This document shows positions 48,955 to 58,684 of a stretch of 63,494 nucleotides of DNA, one piece after another. Source of the DNA: Pedobacter sp. ASV12 (GTDB lineage: Bacteria > Bacteroidota > Bacteroidia > Sphingobacteriales > Sphingobacteriaceae). The position numbers and the translations under genes were made by a program. The stretch's first letter is position 1, and every line of letters begins with the position of its first letter. The stretch spans positions 1 through 63,494 of the forward strand of contig NZ_JAELUC010000012.1 of assembly GCF_016429155.1 (NCBI RefSeq), in the 5' to 3' direction. The notes beneath the pieces were generated by a model that was not told the DNA's origin, did not search any database, and saw only the letters and a list, made by a program, of their open reading frames with translations.

Positions 48955-51519
48955 ATGGCAGAAGATTTAGAAAATCAAGAGAACGACAAGATAGTCCCGA
49001 TTAACATAGACGAGCAGATGAAATCTGCCTACATCGACTATTCGATGTCCGTTATCGTAAGCAGGGCCCTGCCCGATGTACGCGACGGTTTAAAGCCGGT
49101 ACACCGCCGTGTGCTGTACGGGATGCTGGGTTTGGGTTTAGGTGCCGGAAAACCATATAAAAAATCTGCACGTATCGTAGGTGAGGTACTGGGTAAGTAC
49201 CACCCGCATGGCGATTCGTCGGTTTACATGACCATGGTGCGTATGGCACAAGAGTGGAGCCTGCGCTACCTGATGGTAGACGGACAAGGAAACTACGGTT
49301 CGGTTGACGGCGATTCGCCGGCAGCGATGCGTTACACCGAAGCGAGATTCAGCAAGCTTGCCGAAGAAATGGTAGCGGATATCAACAAAGATACCATCGA
49401 TTTTCAGTTCAACTTTGACGATACCGAACAAGAACCAACCGTTCTTCCTTCTAAAGTTCCCAACTTATTGATTAACGGCTCGTCTGGTATTGCCGTAGGT
49501 ATGGCAACCAACATGGCGCCGCACAACCTTACCGAAAGTATCAATGCCACGGTGGCTTACATCGACAACAATGAAATTACCATTGCCGAGTTGATGAAGC
49601 ATATCAAAGGCCCTGATTTCCCAACGGGAGCAATCATATACGGCTATAACGGCGTTCAAGAAGCCTTCGAAACCGGCAGGGGCCGTATCGTGATGCGTGC
49701 CAAAGCCGAGATAGAGAGCAACCGTGACCGCGAAAGCATTGTGGTAACCGAAATACCTTACCAGGTAAACAAAGCCCAAATGATTGAGCGTACCGCCGAA
49801 CTTATTGGCGAGAAGAAAATCGAGGGTATTTCGAACATCAAAGACGAATCGAATAAAGACGGTATCCGTATCGTTTACGAAATCAAGCGCGATGCCAATG
49901 CAAGCATCGTATTGAATAACCTGTTTAAGCAAACCGCTTTGCAGACCTCGTTCAGCGTAAACAACATTGCGCTAGTTAACGGCCGTCCGCAGTTGCTTAA
50001 CCTTAAAGATATCATCCGTCACTTTGTAGACCACCGCCACGATGTAGTGATCCGCAGAACCAAGTTCGAGTTGGCTGAGGCCGAAAAACGTGCCCATATT
50101 TTAGAAGGCTTGTTAATCGCCCTCGATCATATTGAAGAGGTTATCAAACTGATTCGTGCATCGAGCACGCCAGAAGAGGCGAGGGTAGGCTTGATGGAAA
50201 AATTCGGCCTGAGCGATATTCAGGCACGTGCCATCCTCGACATGACCTTGCGTAGGTTAACCGGACTGGAGCGCGACAAGATCAAAGAAGAATATGCCGA
50301 ATTGATGAAAACCATCGAATATTTGAAATCTATTTTGGCCGACGAAGGTTTGCGTATGCAGATCATCAAAGATGAATTGGCCGAAATGGCTGACAAATAT
50401 GGCGATGAGCGCCGTACCACCATCGTTCATTCTGCCGAAGACATGAGCATGGAAGACTTTATCGAAGACGAAGAAGTAGTGATTACCATCTCGCACGAAG
50501 GCTACATCAAACGTACGCCTGCTACAGAATACCGTACGCAAAGCCGGGGCGGCAAGGGCTCAAAAGGCAGCGATTCGAGAAACGAAGACTTTATCGAACA
50601 CCTGCTGATTGCCTCTAACCATAACTATATGCTGTTCTTTACCGAAGCCGGACGCTGTTTCTGGCTCAGGGTTTACGAAATTCCAGAAGGAAGCAGAACC
50701 AGTAAAGGCAGGGCCTTACAAAACATCATCAATATTCCGAAAGAAGAAAAAGTTAAGGCTTACATCAAGGTAGTTAACCTGAAAGACCAAGAGTACCTAG
50801 AGAATAACTTCATCATCATGTGTACCAAAAAAGGTACCATCAAGAAAACATCGCTAGAGGCTTATTCGAGGCCGCGGGTTAACGGTATCAATGCCATCAA
50901 CATTAATGAAGGCGACCAATTGCTAGAGGCCAGCTTGACTACCGGAAGTAGCGAAATCGTAATGGCATTGCGTTCGGGAAGGGCCATCCGCTTCAATGAA
51001 AGCACCGTGAGGCCAATGGGCAGAACCGCTACGGGCGTAAGGGGCGTAACCTTAGCGCATGATCAAGATGAAGTAGTTGGCATGATTGCTGTAGACGATA
51101 AAGAAGCTACTGTTTTGGTGGTGTCGGAAAAAGGCTACGGCAAACGTACCGATATTGACGATTACCGCGTAACCAACAGGGGAGGTAAAGGGGTTAAAAC
51201 CATTAATATTACCGATAAAACCGGCTCGCTGGTAGCCATTAAGAACGTAACCGATGCCGACGATTTGATGATTATCAACAAATCAGGTATCGTAATCAGG
51301 ATTGTGGTAAGTGAGCTGAGGGTAATGGGGAGGGCTACGCAAGGGGTTCGTTTGATTACTTTAAAAGGTAATGACGAGATTGCTTCGGTAGCCAAGATCC
51401 AGCATGAAGACGAAGAGGAGGAAACAGAAGGAAATGTAACCGACTCTGCAACAGGGGCCGACGAAAATCCAGAGAATAATAACAATACTGCTGCCGAAGG
51501 CGAAACAGCGGATAATTAA
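48955..51519 (+). CDS. gyrA: DNA gyrase subunit A
   Basis: This 854-residue protein introduces negative supercoils with GyrB. The winged-helix region, active-site Tyr127 in [12 protein letters not shown] (E. coli Tyr122) and the C-terminal wrapping domain with GyrA box [11 protein letters not shown] are present. In the quinolone-resistance region [17 protein letters not shown], Ser88 (E. coli Ser83) is retained, but Met92 replaces the acidic residue of E. coli Asp87. The C-terminus is acidic. A TPR gene follows after 27 bases. Confidence 0.98.
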   Translation: MAEDLENQENDKIVPINIDEQMKSAYIDYSMSVIVSRALPDVRDGLKPVHRRVLYGMLGLGLGAGKPYKKSARIVGEVLGKYHPHGDSSVYMTMVRMAQEWSLRYLMVDGQGNYGSVDGDSPAAMRYTEARFSKLAEEMVADINKDTIDFQFNFDDTEQEPTVLPSKVPNLLINGSSGIAVGMATNMAPHNLTESINATVAYIDNNEITIAELMKHIKGPDFPTGAIIYGYNGVQEAFETGRGRIVMRAKAEIESNRDRESIVVTEIPYQVNKAQMIERTAELIGEKKIEGISNIKDESNKDGIRIVYEIKRDANASIVLNNLFKQTALQTSFSVNNIALVNGRPQLLNLKDIIRHFVDHRHDVVIRRTKFELAEAEKRAHILEGLLIALDHIEEVIKLIRASSTPEEARVGLMEKFGLSDIQARAILDMTLRRLTGLERDKIKEEYAELMKTIEYLKSILADEGLRMQIIKDELAEMADKYGDERRTTIVHSAEDMSMEDFIEDEEVVITISHEGYIKRTPATEYRTQSRGGKGSKGSDSRNEDFIEHLLIASNHNYMLFFTEAGRCFWLRVYEIPEGSRTSKGRALQNIINIPKEEKVKAYIKVVNLKDQEYLENNFIIMCTKKGTIKKTSLEAYSRPRVNGINAININEGDQLLEASLTTGSSEIVMALRSGRAIRFNESTVRPMGRTATGVRGVTLAHDQDEVVGMIAVDDKEATVLVVSEKGYGKRTDIDDYRVTNRGGKGVKTINITDKTGSLVAIKNVTDADDLMIINKSGIVIRIVVSELRVMGRATQGVRLITLKGNDEIASVAKIQHEDEEEETEGNVTDSATGADENPENNNNTAAEGETADN

Positions 51520-51546
51520 TATAATTTCGAAAAAAACTAAAGAATA

Positions 51547-52629
51547 ATGAAAAAATTGCTTTTAAGTACATTGCTTGTAGGTGTTGCTACGCTTGCAAAT
51601 GCGCAAAAGAGTGAAGTAAACGAGTCGCAAAAATCGTGGAACTTGTACGTAACAATGATCAGCTCCCAAGGCTATGCCAAATCTATGGATGCGCTTAACA
51701 AAGGCCTCGCCCATACCGATCTGGCTATTGCCAACGAAAAATCTAAGGTGATGCCTGAAGCCTGGTCTTACAGGGCCCTGCTTTCTTCGGAGATTTCGAG
51801 GTTGGATACTGTTGACGTAAACAATGCCTTGAGCAAACAAAAAATTGCCGAAGAAGCTATCGGCAAAGCCAAGACTTTAGATACCAAAGGCAGCGAAAAA
51901 GACAATATTGCTACAGCTGAGATCAACCTTATCAATGCCAAAAGAAACAGGGGGGTTAGAGCCTACAACAATAAAGACTATGCTGGTGCCATGACTATCT
52001 TTAAAGAGTTGCTGGCCGCTAATCCAAAGGATACCGCCATGTACATCAATGTTGGGGTAACAGCCAATTTAACTGGCAAATATCAGGAAGCCGTAGATAA
52101 TTTCAAGAAAGTTGTAAGTTTAAATGTACCCGAGTCTAAGGATTTCTACATCCAGATCATTAACCTGCAAACCGATAAGCTGAAAGATACCACAGCGGCT
52201 TTGGCTACCATTCAAGAAGCTTTGGCCAAATTCCCTAACGAAGCCAACTTTATTGGTGCAGAAACGGATTTGTACATTGCCAAAGGCGATATCGTAAAAT
52301 CTCAGGAATCGTTGGCCAAGCTGATTGCCAAAGATCCCAGCAAAGAAGTTTACCATTACCTGATGGGCGATACCTATTATAAACAAGCTTTGGCCGTTCA
52401 GGAAACAAGAAATAAGCTTGATGCCAAAAAAACGAAAGAATATGATGCGCTTTCGGCTAAAATCGTAGCCTTGATCGACCAATCGATCCCATTTTACAAA
52501 AAAGCGCTGGATATTAATCCGAAATATGTACCGGCTTTGGAAACCTTGAAGCAAATCTATGCTTTCAAAAACGATACAGCTAATTGGGAAGCCATCAAGA
52601 AAAGATTGGATGCCATTCCGGCAAACTAG
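51547..52629 (+). CDS. Periplasmic tetratricopeptide repeat protein
   Basis: This 360-residue protein has a signal peptide (STLLVGVATLANAQ) and TPR-type helical repeats, for example RGVRAYNNKDYAGAMTIFKELLAANPKDT, and AMYINVGVTANLTGKYQEAVDNFKK, ending SIPFYKKALDINPKYVPALETLKQIY. TPR proteins act as scaffolds; no enzymatic domain is visible. It is 27 bases after gyrA and may be co-transcribed, ending at the terminator 52651-52684. It is similar in architecture to the gene at 52717. Confidence 0.85.
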   Translation: MKKLLLSTLLVGVATLANAQKSEVNESQKSWNLYVTMISSQGYAKSMDALNKGLAHTDLAIANEKSKVMPEAWSYRALLSSEISRLDTVDVNNALSKQKIAEEAIGKAKTLDTKGSEKDNIATAEINLINAKRNRGVRAYNNKDYAGAMTIFKELLAANPKDTAMYINVGVTANLTGKYQEAVDNFKKVVSLNVPESKDFYIQIINLQTDKLKDTTAALATIQEALAKFPNEANFIGAETDLYIAKGDIVKSQESLAKLIAKDPSKEVYHYLMGDTYYKQALAVQETRNKLDAKKTKEYDALSAKIVALIDQSIPFYKKALDINPKYVPALETLKQIYAFKNDTANWEAIKKRLDAIPAN

Positions 52630-52650
52630 GAATAGCTTAAAGCCTAAAGG

Positions 52651-52684
52651 AAAGAGGGATAAATTTTTTTATCCCTCTTTTTTG
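52651..52684 (+). terminator. Intrinsic terminator between the two TPR genes
   Basis: AAAGAGGGATAAA pairs with TTTATCCCTCTTT around a short T-rich loop and is followed by T residues. It separates the gyrA-TPR unit from the second TPR gene. Confidence 0.9.
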
Positions 52685-52716
52685 TTATTTTTGTTGACCA
52701 ACACCCCCTGTGAAGC

Positions 52717-53859
52717 ATGAATCATAAATTTATATTTGCCCTTGTTTTCGTTTGTTTAGCCCATATTAATCAGAGCTTTGCCCAAAAATCGCAGATCCAG
52801 GTGGCACAGAACAGCGTAGGCAAGCTGCAGGTCAGTATCGCCAACAAGGAAGACGCCAAAAAGCAGCTGGCTGTTATAGGAGAGGGGATTAAGGCGGTAG
52901 AAGCAGCCCAGAATGATAAAAAAACCAAGAACTGGCCCGAAACATGGTCGATCAAAGCGTACCTGAGCTCTTATGTGGCCCTGATTGACGACAACGAAAC
53001 CAATGCCGACAAATATTACGGACTGGCCACAGAGGCACTGGAAAAAGCCAAAGAACTTGATAAATACCAGGCCAATTCTACCTTGATCAAGGCAGCGCAT
53101 TATAACATCATGATCAAAAAGCAGGCTGAAGGGAACAAGGCTTTCCAGCAGAACGATTTCATGACGGCTTTTGGCTTGCTCAAACAGGTAAGCGATTACC
53201 TGCCTACAGATACGGCCATTGCGGTAAATGTGGCATTGTGCGCCCAAAACATCCAATCGTACGATGAGGCGCTGACGTATTTTAAGAGGGCTAAAGACAA
53301 TGGCATCAAAAATCCGATTGTTTTTCAACAAATGGCCAGCATTTATGCCTCTAAATTTGAAAGCGAAATGGCTATCAGGATGTTGGAAGACGGCCTAAAG
53401 CTTAATCCTTACCATCCGTTTCTGACCAACGATTACATCAACTTGTTGTTGGACAACGAAAAATATACGCAGGCAGCCAAAATCATCGAAGGTTCTATAG
53501 CCACGGAAAAAAGGAACAAGCTGTTGCTGTTTTTATATGGCTATTTGCAACAATCGCAACTGAACAACAGCACGGGCGCCGAAGCCACTTATAAAAAAGC
53601 ATTGGAAGTTGACCAGAATTATTTTGATGCTTTGTATCAGTTGGCCTTGGTTTACGTTAACAATGCCAATACCGGATTGAAGGAAAAAAACAAGCAAAAA
53701 TTCAATTCTTATGTGAACCGTGCCGAATTTACTTTGTTGCGTGCGCACGAGATCAACCCGAACGATAAGAATACCGTACAATTGCTCATTGAAATCTATA
53801 CCCGTAAAGACAGGTTAGATAAGGTACAGGAACTCAAAAGAAAACTCAACGAATTTTAA
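52717..53859 (+). CDS. Periplasmic tetratricopeptide repeat protein, second copy
   Basis: This 380-residue TPR protein has a signal peptide (FALVFVCLAHINQSFAQ). Repeats include EGNKAFQQNDFMTAFGLLKQVSDYLPTDT, SYDEALTYFKRAKDNG, AEATYKKALEVDQNYFDALYQLALVYV and FTLLRAHEINPNDKNTVQLL. It shares length and the WPETWSIKAYLSS / MPEAWSYRALLSS block with the gene at 51547, so the two are probably paralogues from a tandem duplication. No further domain is evident. Confidence 0.85.
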   Translation: MNHKFIFALVFVCLAHINQSFAQKSQIQVAQNSVGKLQVSIANKEDAKKQLAVIGEGIKAVEAAQNDKKTKNWPETWSIKAYLSSYVALIDDNETNADKYYGLATEALEKAKELDKYQANSTLIKAAHYNIMIKKQAEGNKAFQQNDFMTAFGLLKQVSDYLPTDTAIAVNVALCAQNIQSYDEALTYFKRAKDNGIKNPIVFQQMASIYASKFESEMAIRMLEDGLKLNPYHPFLTNDYINLLLDNEKYTQAAKIIEGSIATEKRNKLLLFLYGYLQQSQLNNSTGAEATYKKALEVDQNYFDALYQLALVYVNNANTGLKEKNKQKFNSYVNRAEFTLLRAHEINPNDKNTVQLLIEIYTRKDRLDKVQELKRKLNEF

Positions 53860-54166
53860 GTGGCCGAGATGGTCAAAATAGAAGAGGAGATTATTGTTGG
53901 AATTATTAGTTAACATAACATAAATTATAGGACAATAAATTACACTATAATATTTAGCCAATCAGCATGGTAACGTGCCTAATTTCCTTAAGCCGATCGG
54001 CTATCAACGAAGAAAAGCTCCTTACGCCACGCGATAGAGCTGCTTTTTGTCTCAAATACACCTGTCAATCGTCTTTTTTATACCGTCGTTATTATTTTGC
54101 TAAACAATAGCTTTGTAAAAAGGTTATATTAACCGGCAATCTTAATGATTTACCCTTAACCAAAAA
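53860..54166. other. Intergenic region before the VOC-family gene
   Basis: No coding frame longer than a few dozen codons is visible. A -7-like TAGCTTTG lies at 54107-54114, about 50 bases before the ATG, which could serve the VOC gene. No terminator for the second TPR gene is evident. Confidence 0.5.
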
Positions 54167-54556
54167 ATGATGAAACCAAAAATGATTTGGGCCAATTTGG
54201 CCGTAAGCGATCTCGAGCGAACCACGGCATTTTATAGCGCACTGGGTTTTAAGCCCAATGGCTCGAATAGCGAATTAACGAGCTTCATATTTGCCGAGAA
54301 CAATTTTATTATTCATTTTTTCCTGAAGGATATCCTCGAAAAAAATACCAAGAGCAAGTTCGCTGATCCACAACAGGCAAATGAAATTATATTCACGATT
54401 TCTGCGTCAAGCAAAGCACAAACAGACGATTGGGCCAAAGAAGTAGAAAATGCGGGCGGAAAACTGATCACCAAGCCCGATGAGTTTGGTGATGGATATT
54501 ACGGCTTTGTTTTTGCCGATCCGGATGGCCACCGCTTTAACGTTTTTTACATGTAA
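54167..54556 (+). CDS. VOC-family (glyoxalase-like) protein
   Basis: This 129-residue protein has the paired beta-alpha-beta pattern of a vicinal oxygen chelate domain: MIWANLAVSDLERTTAFYSALGFKPNG, then NFIIHFFLKDILEKN, then DDWAKEVENAGGKLITKPDEFGDGYYGFVFADPDGHRFNVFYM. The ending DPDGHRFNVFYM is typical, but metal ligands cannot all be fixed. It is a single-domain member, usually dimeric, with unknown substrate (possibly dioxygenase-like, antibiotic-binding or lactoylglutathione lyase-like). An alternative ATG is the second codon. Confidence 0.88.
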   Translation: MMKPKMIWANLAVSDLERTTAFYSALGFKPNGSNSELTSFIFAENNFIIHFFLKDILEKNTKSKFADPQQANEIIFTISASSKAQTDDWAKEVENAGGKLITKPDEFGDGYYGFVFADPDGHRFNVFYM

Positions 54557-54561
54557 AATGG

Positions 54562-55203
54562 CTAATTTTCGATAACGATTGAGGTATAAAAGCTATTCAG
54601 TTCCCAACCTAAAAACTGGTATAAGGATCTGCCTTCTTCGGTGGCTACCAAGAAATTCTTGAAAATACCTTTCGATAAGGCAATTTGTTCAAGTTCTTTC
54701 ATCAACAAGCCGGCTAGCCCCCTCCTTCTGTACGCTGTTTCAGTTTTTATCCGGTCGTAAACAGCCAAGTCATCAACGAGTACAAGATGGCCTGAGGCTG
54801 CCAAATCGCCATTTAGAGCGATGATTTTTAGGGTCGAAACTGCACCTGAATAATCAAATTTTAATCGAAAGCCTTCGGGCAGTTCGGTATTGGGCATTTT
54901 CATGGGCTCAAGGCACGACATCATATACCCTTGGGGCTGTATAACCCATTTTTCAGGTATTTTGCCATGCAATGCCGTTGGCGGCGCGCACACTTTAAGA
55001 AATACCCAGGGCTCATCGATATGATTAGCCAGCTTGAGGAAATCTTTGTTAAGTTGCGGAAATACATAGCGTATCTTCTGCTTTTCGTAACCTACGTTTA
55101 CCTTAAAACCCGATTTGAATGGAATCGGTAAAGGCAGTTTTCTCGATAAACACCAGGCTTTGAGCCATTGTTCTAAAATAAGCGGGGAAATAGGATGAGC
55201 CAT
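54562..55203 (-). CDS. GNAT-family N-acetyltransferase
   Basis: This 213-residue protein carries the acetyl-CoA-binding motif in its C-terminal third: VLVDDLAVYDRIKTETAYRRRGLAGLLMKELEQIA, where RRRGLAG is the motif A phosphate-binding loop, then EEGRSLYQFLGWELNSFYTSIVIEN. The N-terminal 110 residues are not obviously part of the GNAT fold and may bind the substrate. It is convergent with the VOC gene. Substrate unknown. Confidence 0.85.
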   Translation of the reverse strand: MAHPISPLILEQWLKAWCLSRKLPLPIPFKSGFKVNVGYEKQKIRYVFPQLNKDFLKLANHIDEPWVFLKVCAPPTALHGKIPEKWVIQPQGYMMSCLEPMKMPNTELPEGFRLKFDYSGAVSTLKIIALNGDLAASGHLVLVDDLAVYDRIKTETAYRRRGLAGLLMKELEQIALSKGIFKNFLVATEEGRSLYQFLGWELNSFYTSIVIEN

Positions 55204-55227
55204 CCCCTAAAAATAACTAATCAGCCA

Positions 55228-55584
55228 TTAAAAGAATAACAAATAAGGCAATAACTCGACCATCGTTTTACAATTAAGCTTCTCATTGATGTTTTTCCGG
55301 TGCGTTTTAATGGTATAGCACGACACACAAAGCATATCGGCAATGGCTTCGTTGCTGTAGCCTTGCAAAATATGGTGCAAGACCTGTTTTTCGCGACGGG
55401 TTAGCTGCTCGAAACTTGCTTTGTTCGAGCCCAGAAAATCCAGCTGTTTGGTCAGTACATTGGTCAGCTTCCGATAAATTGCCAAATCCTCGATAGCAAT
55501 CTCCAAACTGATAACGGCCTTTTGGCCATTCACCAAGGCAAGCTGCCAATCGTTGTTCGGGACAAGCGTGGTTAAGGTTTCCAT
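55228..55584 (-). CDS. LuxR-type HTH DNA-binding protein
   Basis: This 118-residue protein ends in a LuxR-family helix-turn-helix domain: LTRREKQVLHHILQGYSNEAIADMLCVSCYTIKTHRKNINEKLNCKTMVELLPYLLFF. The N-terminal 55 residues carry no receiver domain, so it is a stand-alone regulator whose activity is not controlled by phosphorylation in the usual way. Targets are unknown. It starts 159 bases from the histidine kinase gene transcribed in the opposite direction, so regulation of that system is possible. Confidence 0.85.
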   Translation of the reverse strand: METLTTLVPNNDWQLALVNGQKAVISLEIAIEDLAIYRKLTNVLTKQLDFLGSNKASFEQLTRREKQVLHHILQGYSNEAIADMLCVSCYTIKTHRKNINEKLNCKTMVELLPYLLFF

Positions 55585-55742
55585 TTGGGGTCGATTTTGT
55601 TTGGGTTTGCATTGAATTTAGCGGTTTTGGCTGCAGCATTTGAAAGCCAATTTGCCTGTTTGCCCTATAGCTTTGCCAAACCTGCTTTTCGCTTTGTGAA
55701 ATTTAAGGCATCCACTTATTTTTTTCCTATTTTTAAGATGTG

Positions 55743-57857
55743 ATGCCCTCTCCTGCCAAATATTGGTGCCTGCTGCTTGTCGGGTTGTGTATGTCGGCTT
55801 TTGCCTATGCGCAAAAACAGGGACAGCAACGGATAGATTCGCTGCAGCGAAAGCTTCCTTTACTGACCAACGATAGCGACAAGGTTATTGCCTTGAGCCA
55901 CATTTCATTTGCTTATTTTCCTATTGATCCAAGGCAAGGCATTGCTTATGGCGAAAAATGCCTGCAACTGGCCAGGCGCATCGGTTTTGGCAAAGGCGAA
56001 GCATTGGCTTACAATGCATTAGGCGCAAATTATTGGGCCAAGCGCAATTTTTTAAAGGCGCAAGATTATTACCTCAAGGCCCTAAAGATCAATACGAGGC
56101 TTAAAGACAAGGCACAGATGGCACGTAATATCCACAACATAGCCGATATCTATTTGCGTTTTGATCCGAATAAAGCCCTGGGCTATTATCAAAAAGCAGT
56201 AGCTATTGCACGCGAAATCAATGATCAGGAAAAGATTTTGGGCTATCAAGCCAATATTTCCAGCGCTTACCAGATTCAGGGAAATTATTCGGAGGCCTTA
56301 AATTACCTGCAAAAATCGGTAGACCTGGCCAAAAAGCTCCACCGCCAAAGAGATGTGGCGGCCTACGAAAGCCTGATGGGAATTATCGAAATGGAAACAG
56401 GCCATTACAACCGGGCGCTGCAATTGGCTACCGATGCCTTGTCGATTTTTAGACAGATCGCCGCAACCAATCCGGCCAAAGATGATATTCCCCGCACGCT
56501 GCTCAACATAGCCAAAATCTATGGCAGGAAAAACGATTCGAAAAATGCGCTGCTCTATAACCAGGAGGCTTTCCGCTTGTTCGATCAGCTGCCGGGCAAC
56601 ATGGGCAAGGATTATGCAGCCGAATGCCAGAACAACATCGGTCAAATTTACCTCAACCTGGTGTCTGTAAAAATAAAACCAGACACAAAGTATGTTCAAG
56701 ATACGGTACTAAAAAGCCAGTTGCGCCACTCGGAAGTCGCTTTTCGGAAATCCATTTCCATTTCGCTCCTAGCCAAGCAATGGGACGCGCTGACCATTGC
56801 GCAGCATGGTTTGGTTAAGGTACAGAAATTATTGGGCCAGCCTTATGCCGCCTTAGCTACCTATGAGGATTATTCGGATTTTAAAGACAGTGTTTACAAT
56901 GCGGAAATGAACAAAAGCATTGCGCTGCATCAAATGGATTTCGAATACAATCAAGAAAAGGATTCTTTAAATACACTGAATAAATTGCAGGCCAGTAAAA
57001 TTCAGTTCCTCGACCAGCAAAGGGTGTTAGACCATTTAAAAGTAAAGCAGCAATGGCTCTATTTTTTTCTCACGCTGATTATATTCTGCCTCATTGCCTT
57101 TTATTTCCTTTACAGGTACAGGTTAGCACAGGTACGCCTGAATAATGATTTGCACAACGAGAAAATGAACAAGCAGCTGCAAGAGGCCGAGTACAAAAAA
57201 AACATGAACCAGAACACCCTCGCTACGCTTATTTCGCAAATGAATCCGCATTTTATCTTTAATGCCTTAAATACCATCCAGAGCTACATCTATTCGGACA
57301 ATAAAAAATTGGCTGGCGAGTACTTAGGCAAGTTTAGCGACCTGACCAGAAAAATATTAGACAACAGCAACAAAGCTACCATATCGCTGGCCGAAGAACT
57401 GGCCCTGCTCAACTTGTATCTCGATATCGAAAAAACAAGGTTTGGCGAAGAGCTCAATATTGTTTTAAGGGTATCGCCTGCCATTGATCCCGAAAATTTC
57501 TATATCCCTCCCATGCTGATCCAACCCTTTGTAGAAAATGCCATTAAACATGGACTTATGCACAGCAACAACACAAAGCAACTGCTGATTGAAATAAACG
57601 TACCCAACCAAATCGAGGATACGCTTGAAATCATTATAGATGACAACGGCATTGGTCGCGAGCAGAGCAAATGGCTCAACAGCAAACGCAATGGTCACCG
57701 GTCATTTGCCAACGATGCCAATAAGAAAAGAATCGATATTATTAACCTGCACCTGGAGGCACAAAAAATTGCCCTCGAAATCATCGATAAAAAAGCCGGC
57801 GACGGTTCGCCGCTGGGAACCAAAGTTGTATTGCTCATCCCTAATTCTTTAGATTAA
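55743..57857 (+). CDS. TPR sensor histidine kinase, LytS type
   Basis: From the ATG at 55743 (a GTG lies just before) the protein has 704 residues. A signal peptide or first helix (YWCLLLVGLCMSAFAYA) is followed by a long TPR periplasmic region (LGANYWAKRNFLKAQDYYLKALKIN, LGYYQKAVAIAREIN), a membrane helix (LYFFLTLIIFCLIAFYFLY) and the kinase. The phosphoacceptor is His503 in QMNPHFIFNALNTIQSYI, the HisKA_LytS type, and the ATP-binding domain follows (PFVENAIKHGL, DDNGIG). It starts 13 bases upstream of the LytTR regulator gene. Confidence 0.93.
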   Translation: MPSPAKYWCLLLVGLCMSAFAYAQKQGQQRIDSLQRKLPLLTNDSDKVIALSHISFAYFPIDPRQGIAYGEKCLQLARRIGFGKGEALAYNALGANYWAKRNFLKAQDYYLKALKINTRLKDKAQMARNIHNIADIYLRFDPNKALGYYQKAVAIAREINDQEKILGYQANISSAYQIQGNYSEALNYLQKSVDLAKKLHRQRDVAAYESLMGIIEMETGHYNRALQLATDALSIFRQIAATNPAKDDIPRTLLNIAKIYGRKNDSKNALLYNQEAFRLFDQLPGNMGKDYAAECQNNIGQIYLNLVSVKIKPDTKYVQDTVLKSQLRHSEVAFRKSISISLLAKQWDALTIAQHGLVKVQKLLGQPYAALATYEDYSDFKDSVYNAEMNKSIALHQMDFEYNQEKDSLNTLNKLQASKIQFLDQQRVLDHLKVKQQWLYFFLTLIIFCLIAFYFLYRYRLAQVRLNNDLHNEKMNKQLQEAEYKKNMNQNTLATLISQMNPHFIFNALNTIQSYIYSDNKKLAGEYLGKFSDLTRKILDNSNKATISLAEELALLNLYLDIEKTRFGEELNIVLRVSPAIDPENFYIPPMLIQPFVENAIKHGLMHSNNTKQLLIEINVPNQIEDTLEIIIDDNGIGREQSKWLNSKRNGHRSFANDANKKRIDIINLHLEAQKIALEIIDKKAGDGSPLGTKVVLLIPNSLD

Positions 57858-57870
57858 ATCGCTCAAAATC

Positions 57871-58620
57871 ATGTATAAAGCAATTATTATAGAAGATGAA
57901 TACCATGCAGCCAAGTTGCTGGAAAGTATGTTGAACGATATAGAACCTTTGGTGCAGGTGGCAGACAAATGTGTAGACCTGCCGTCGGGCGTACGGAGTA
58001 TCAGGATGCATAAACCAGATGTGGTTTTTCTTGATATAGAACTGCCGGTGTACAGTGGTATTCAGTTGTTGGAGTTTTTTGATCCAAAAGAAATCGACTT
58101 CGAAATCATCTTTACCACGGCTTTTAACGAATATGCGCTTAAAGCCTTCGAAATGTGTGCTATCGATTATTTGATGAAACCCTTGCAGGAACACAAACTG
58201 AGAGCCGCCATTGAAAAGCTGTCTTCTGCAGCCCATCATACCACCAAAGCGTTGTTGCCTGCATTGAAGCATAATCTTTTAAACAGCGCGCAAAAAAAGA
58301 TGGTGTTGCCCGTGGCCAGCGGATTTGAAATCGTAGATGTTGAAGACATCTGTTTTTTTAAGGCCGAAGGAAGTTATACACACATCTCCATCAAAGATGG
58401 AACCCATCATTTGGTCAGCAAGAATTTGAAGCATTTTGAGCAGCTGCTCGAGGGAACCAAGAACTTTTTAAGGGTACACCGAAGCGTAATGGTCAACGTG
58501 CTGTTTATCAAAAAAATAGTACGAAACGTTGGCTATACCATGCTGCTCAACGACAAAACAGAACTACCCGTTGCCGAAGAAAGGGTGCGTGATCTATTGG
58601 CTATTTTACAAGAACTATAA
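57871..58620 (+). CDS. LytTR-family response regulator
   Basis: This 249-residue protein has a receiver (phosphoacceptor Asp55 in VVFLDIELP, Thr/Lys at FTTAF and LMKPLQEHKL) and a C-terminal LytTR DNA-binding domain (IVDVEDICFFKAEGSYTHISI, FLRVHRSVMVNVLFIKKI, ELPVAEERVRDLL). It pairs with the kinase just upstream. Target promoters are unknown. Confidence 0.95.
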   Translation: MYKAIIIEDEYHAAKLLESMLNDIEPLVQVADKCVDLPSGVRSIRMHKPDVVFLDIELPVYSGIQLLEFFDPKEIDFEIIFTTAFNEYALKAFEMCAIDYLMKPLQEHKLRAAIEKLSSAAHHTTKALLPALKHNLLNSAQKKMVLPVASGFEIVDVEDICFFKAEGSYTHISIKDGTHHLVSKNLKHFEQLLEGTKNFLRVHRSVMVNVLFIKKIVRNVGYTMLLNDKTELPVAEERVRDLLAILQEL

Positions 58621-58684
58621 TAAGCTAATATTTTTAGTTTTTTATTTTTAAATCCGAAGGCAAAATACTAAATTTGTTAGTGTT

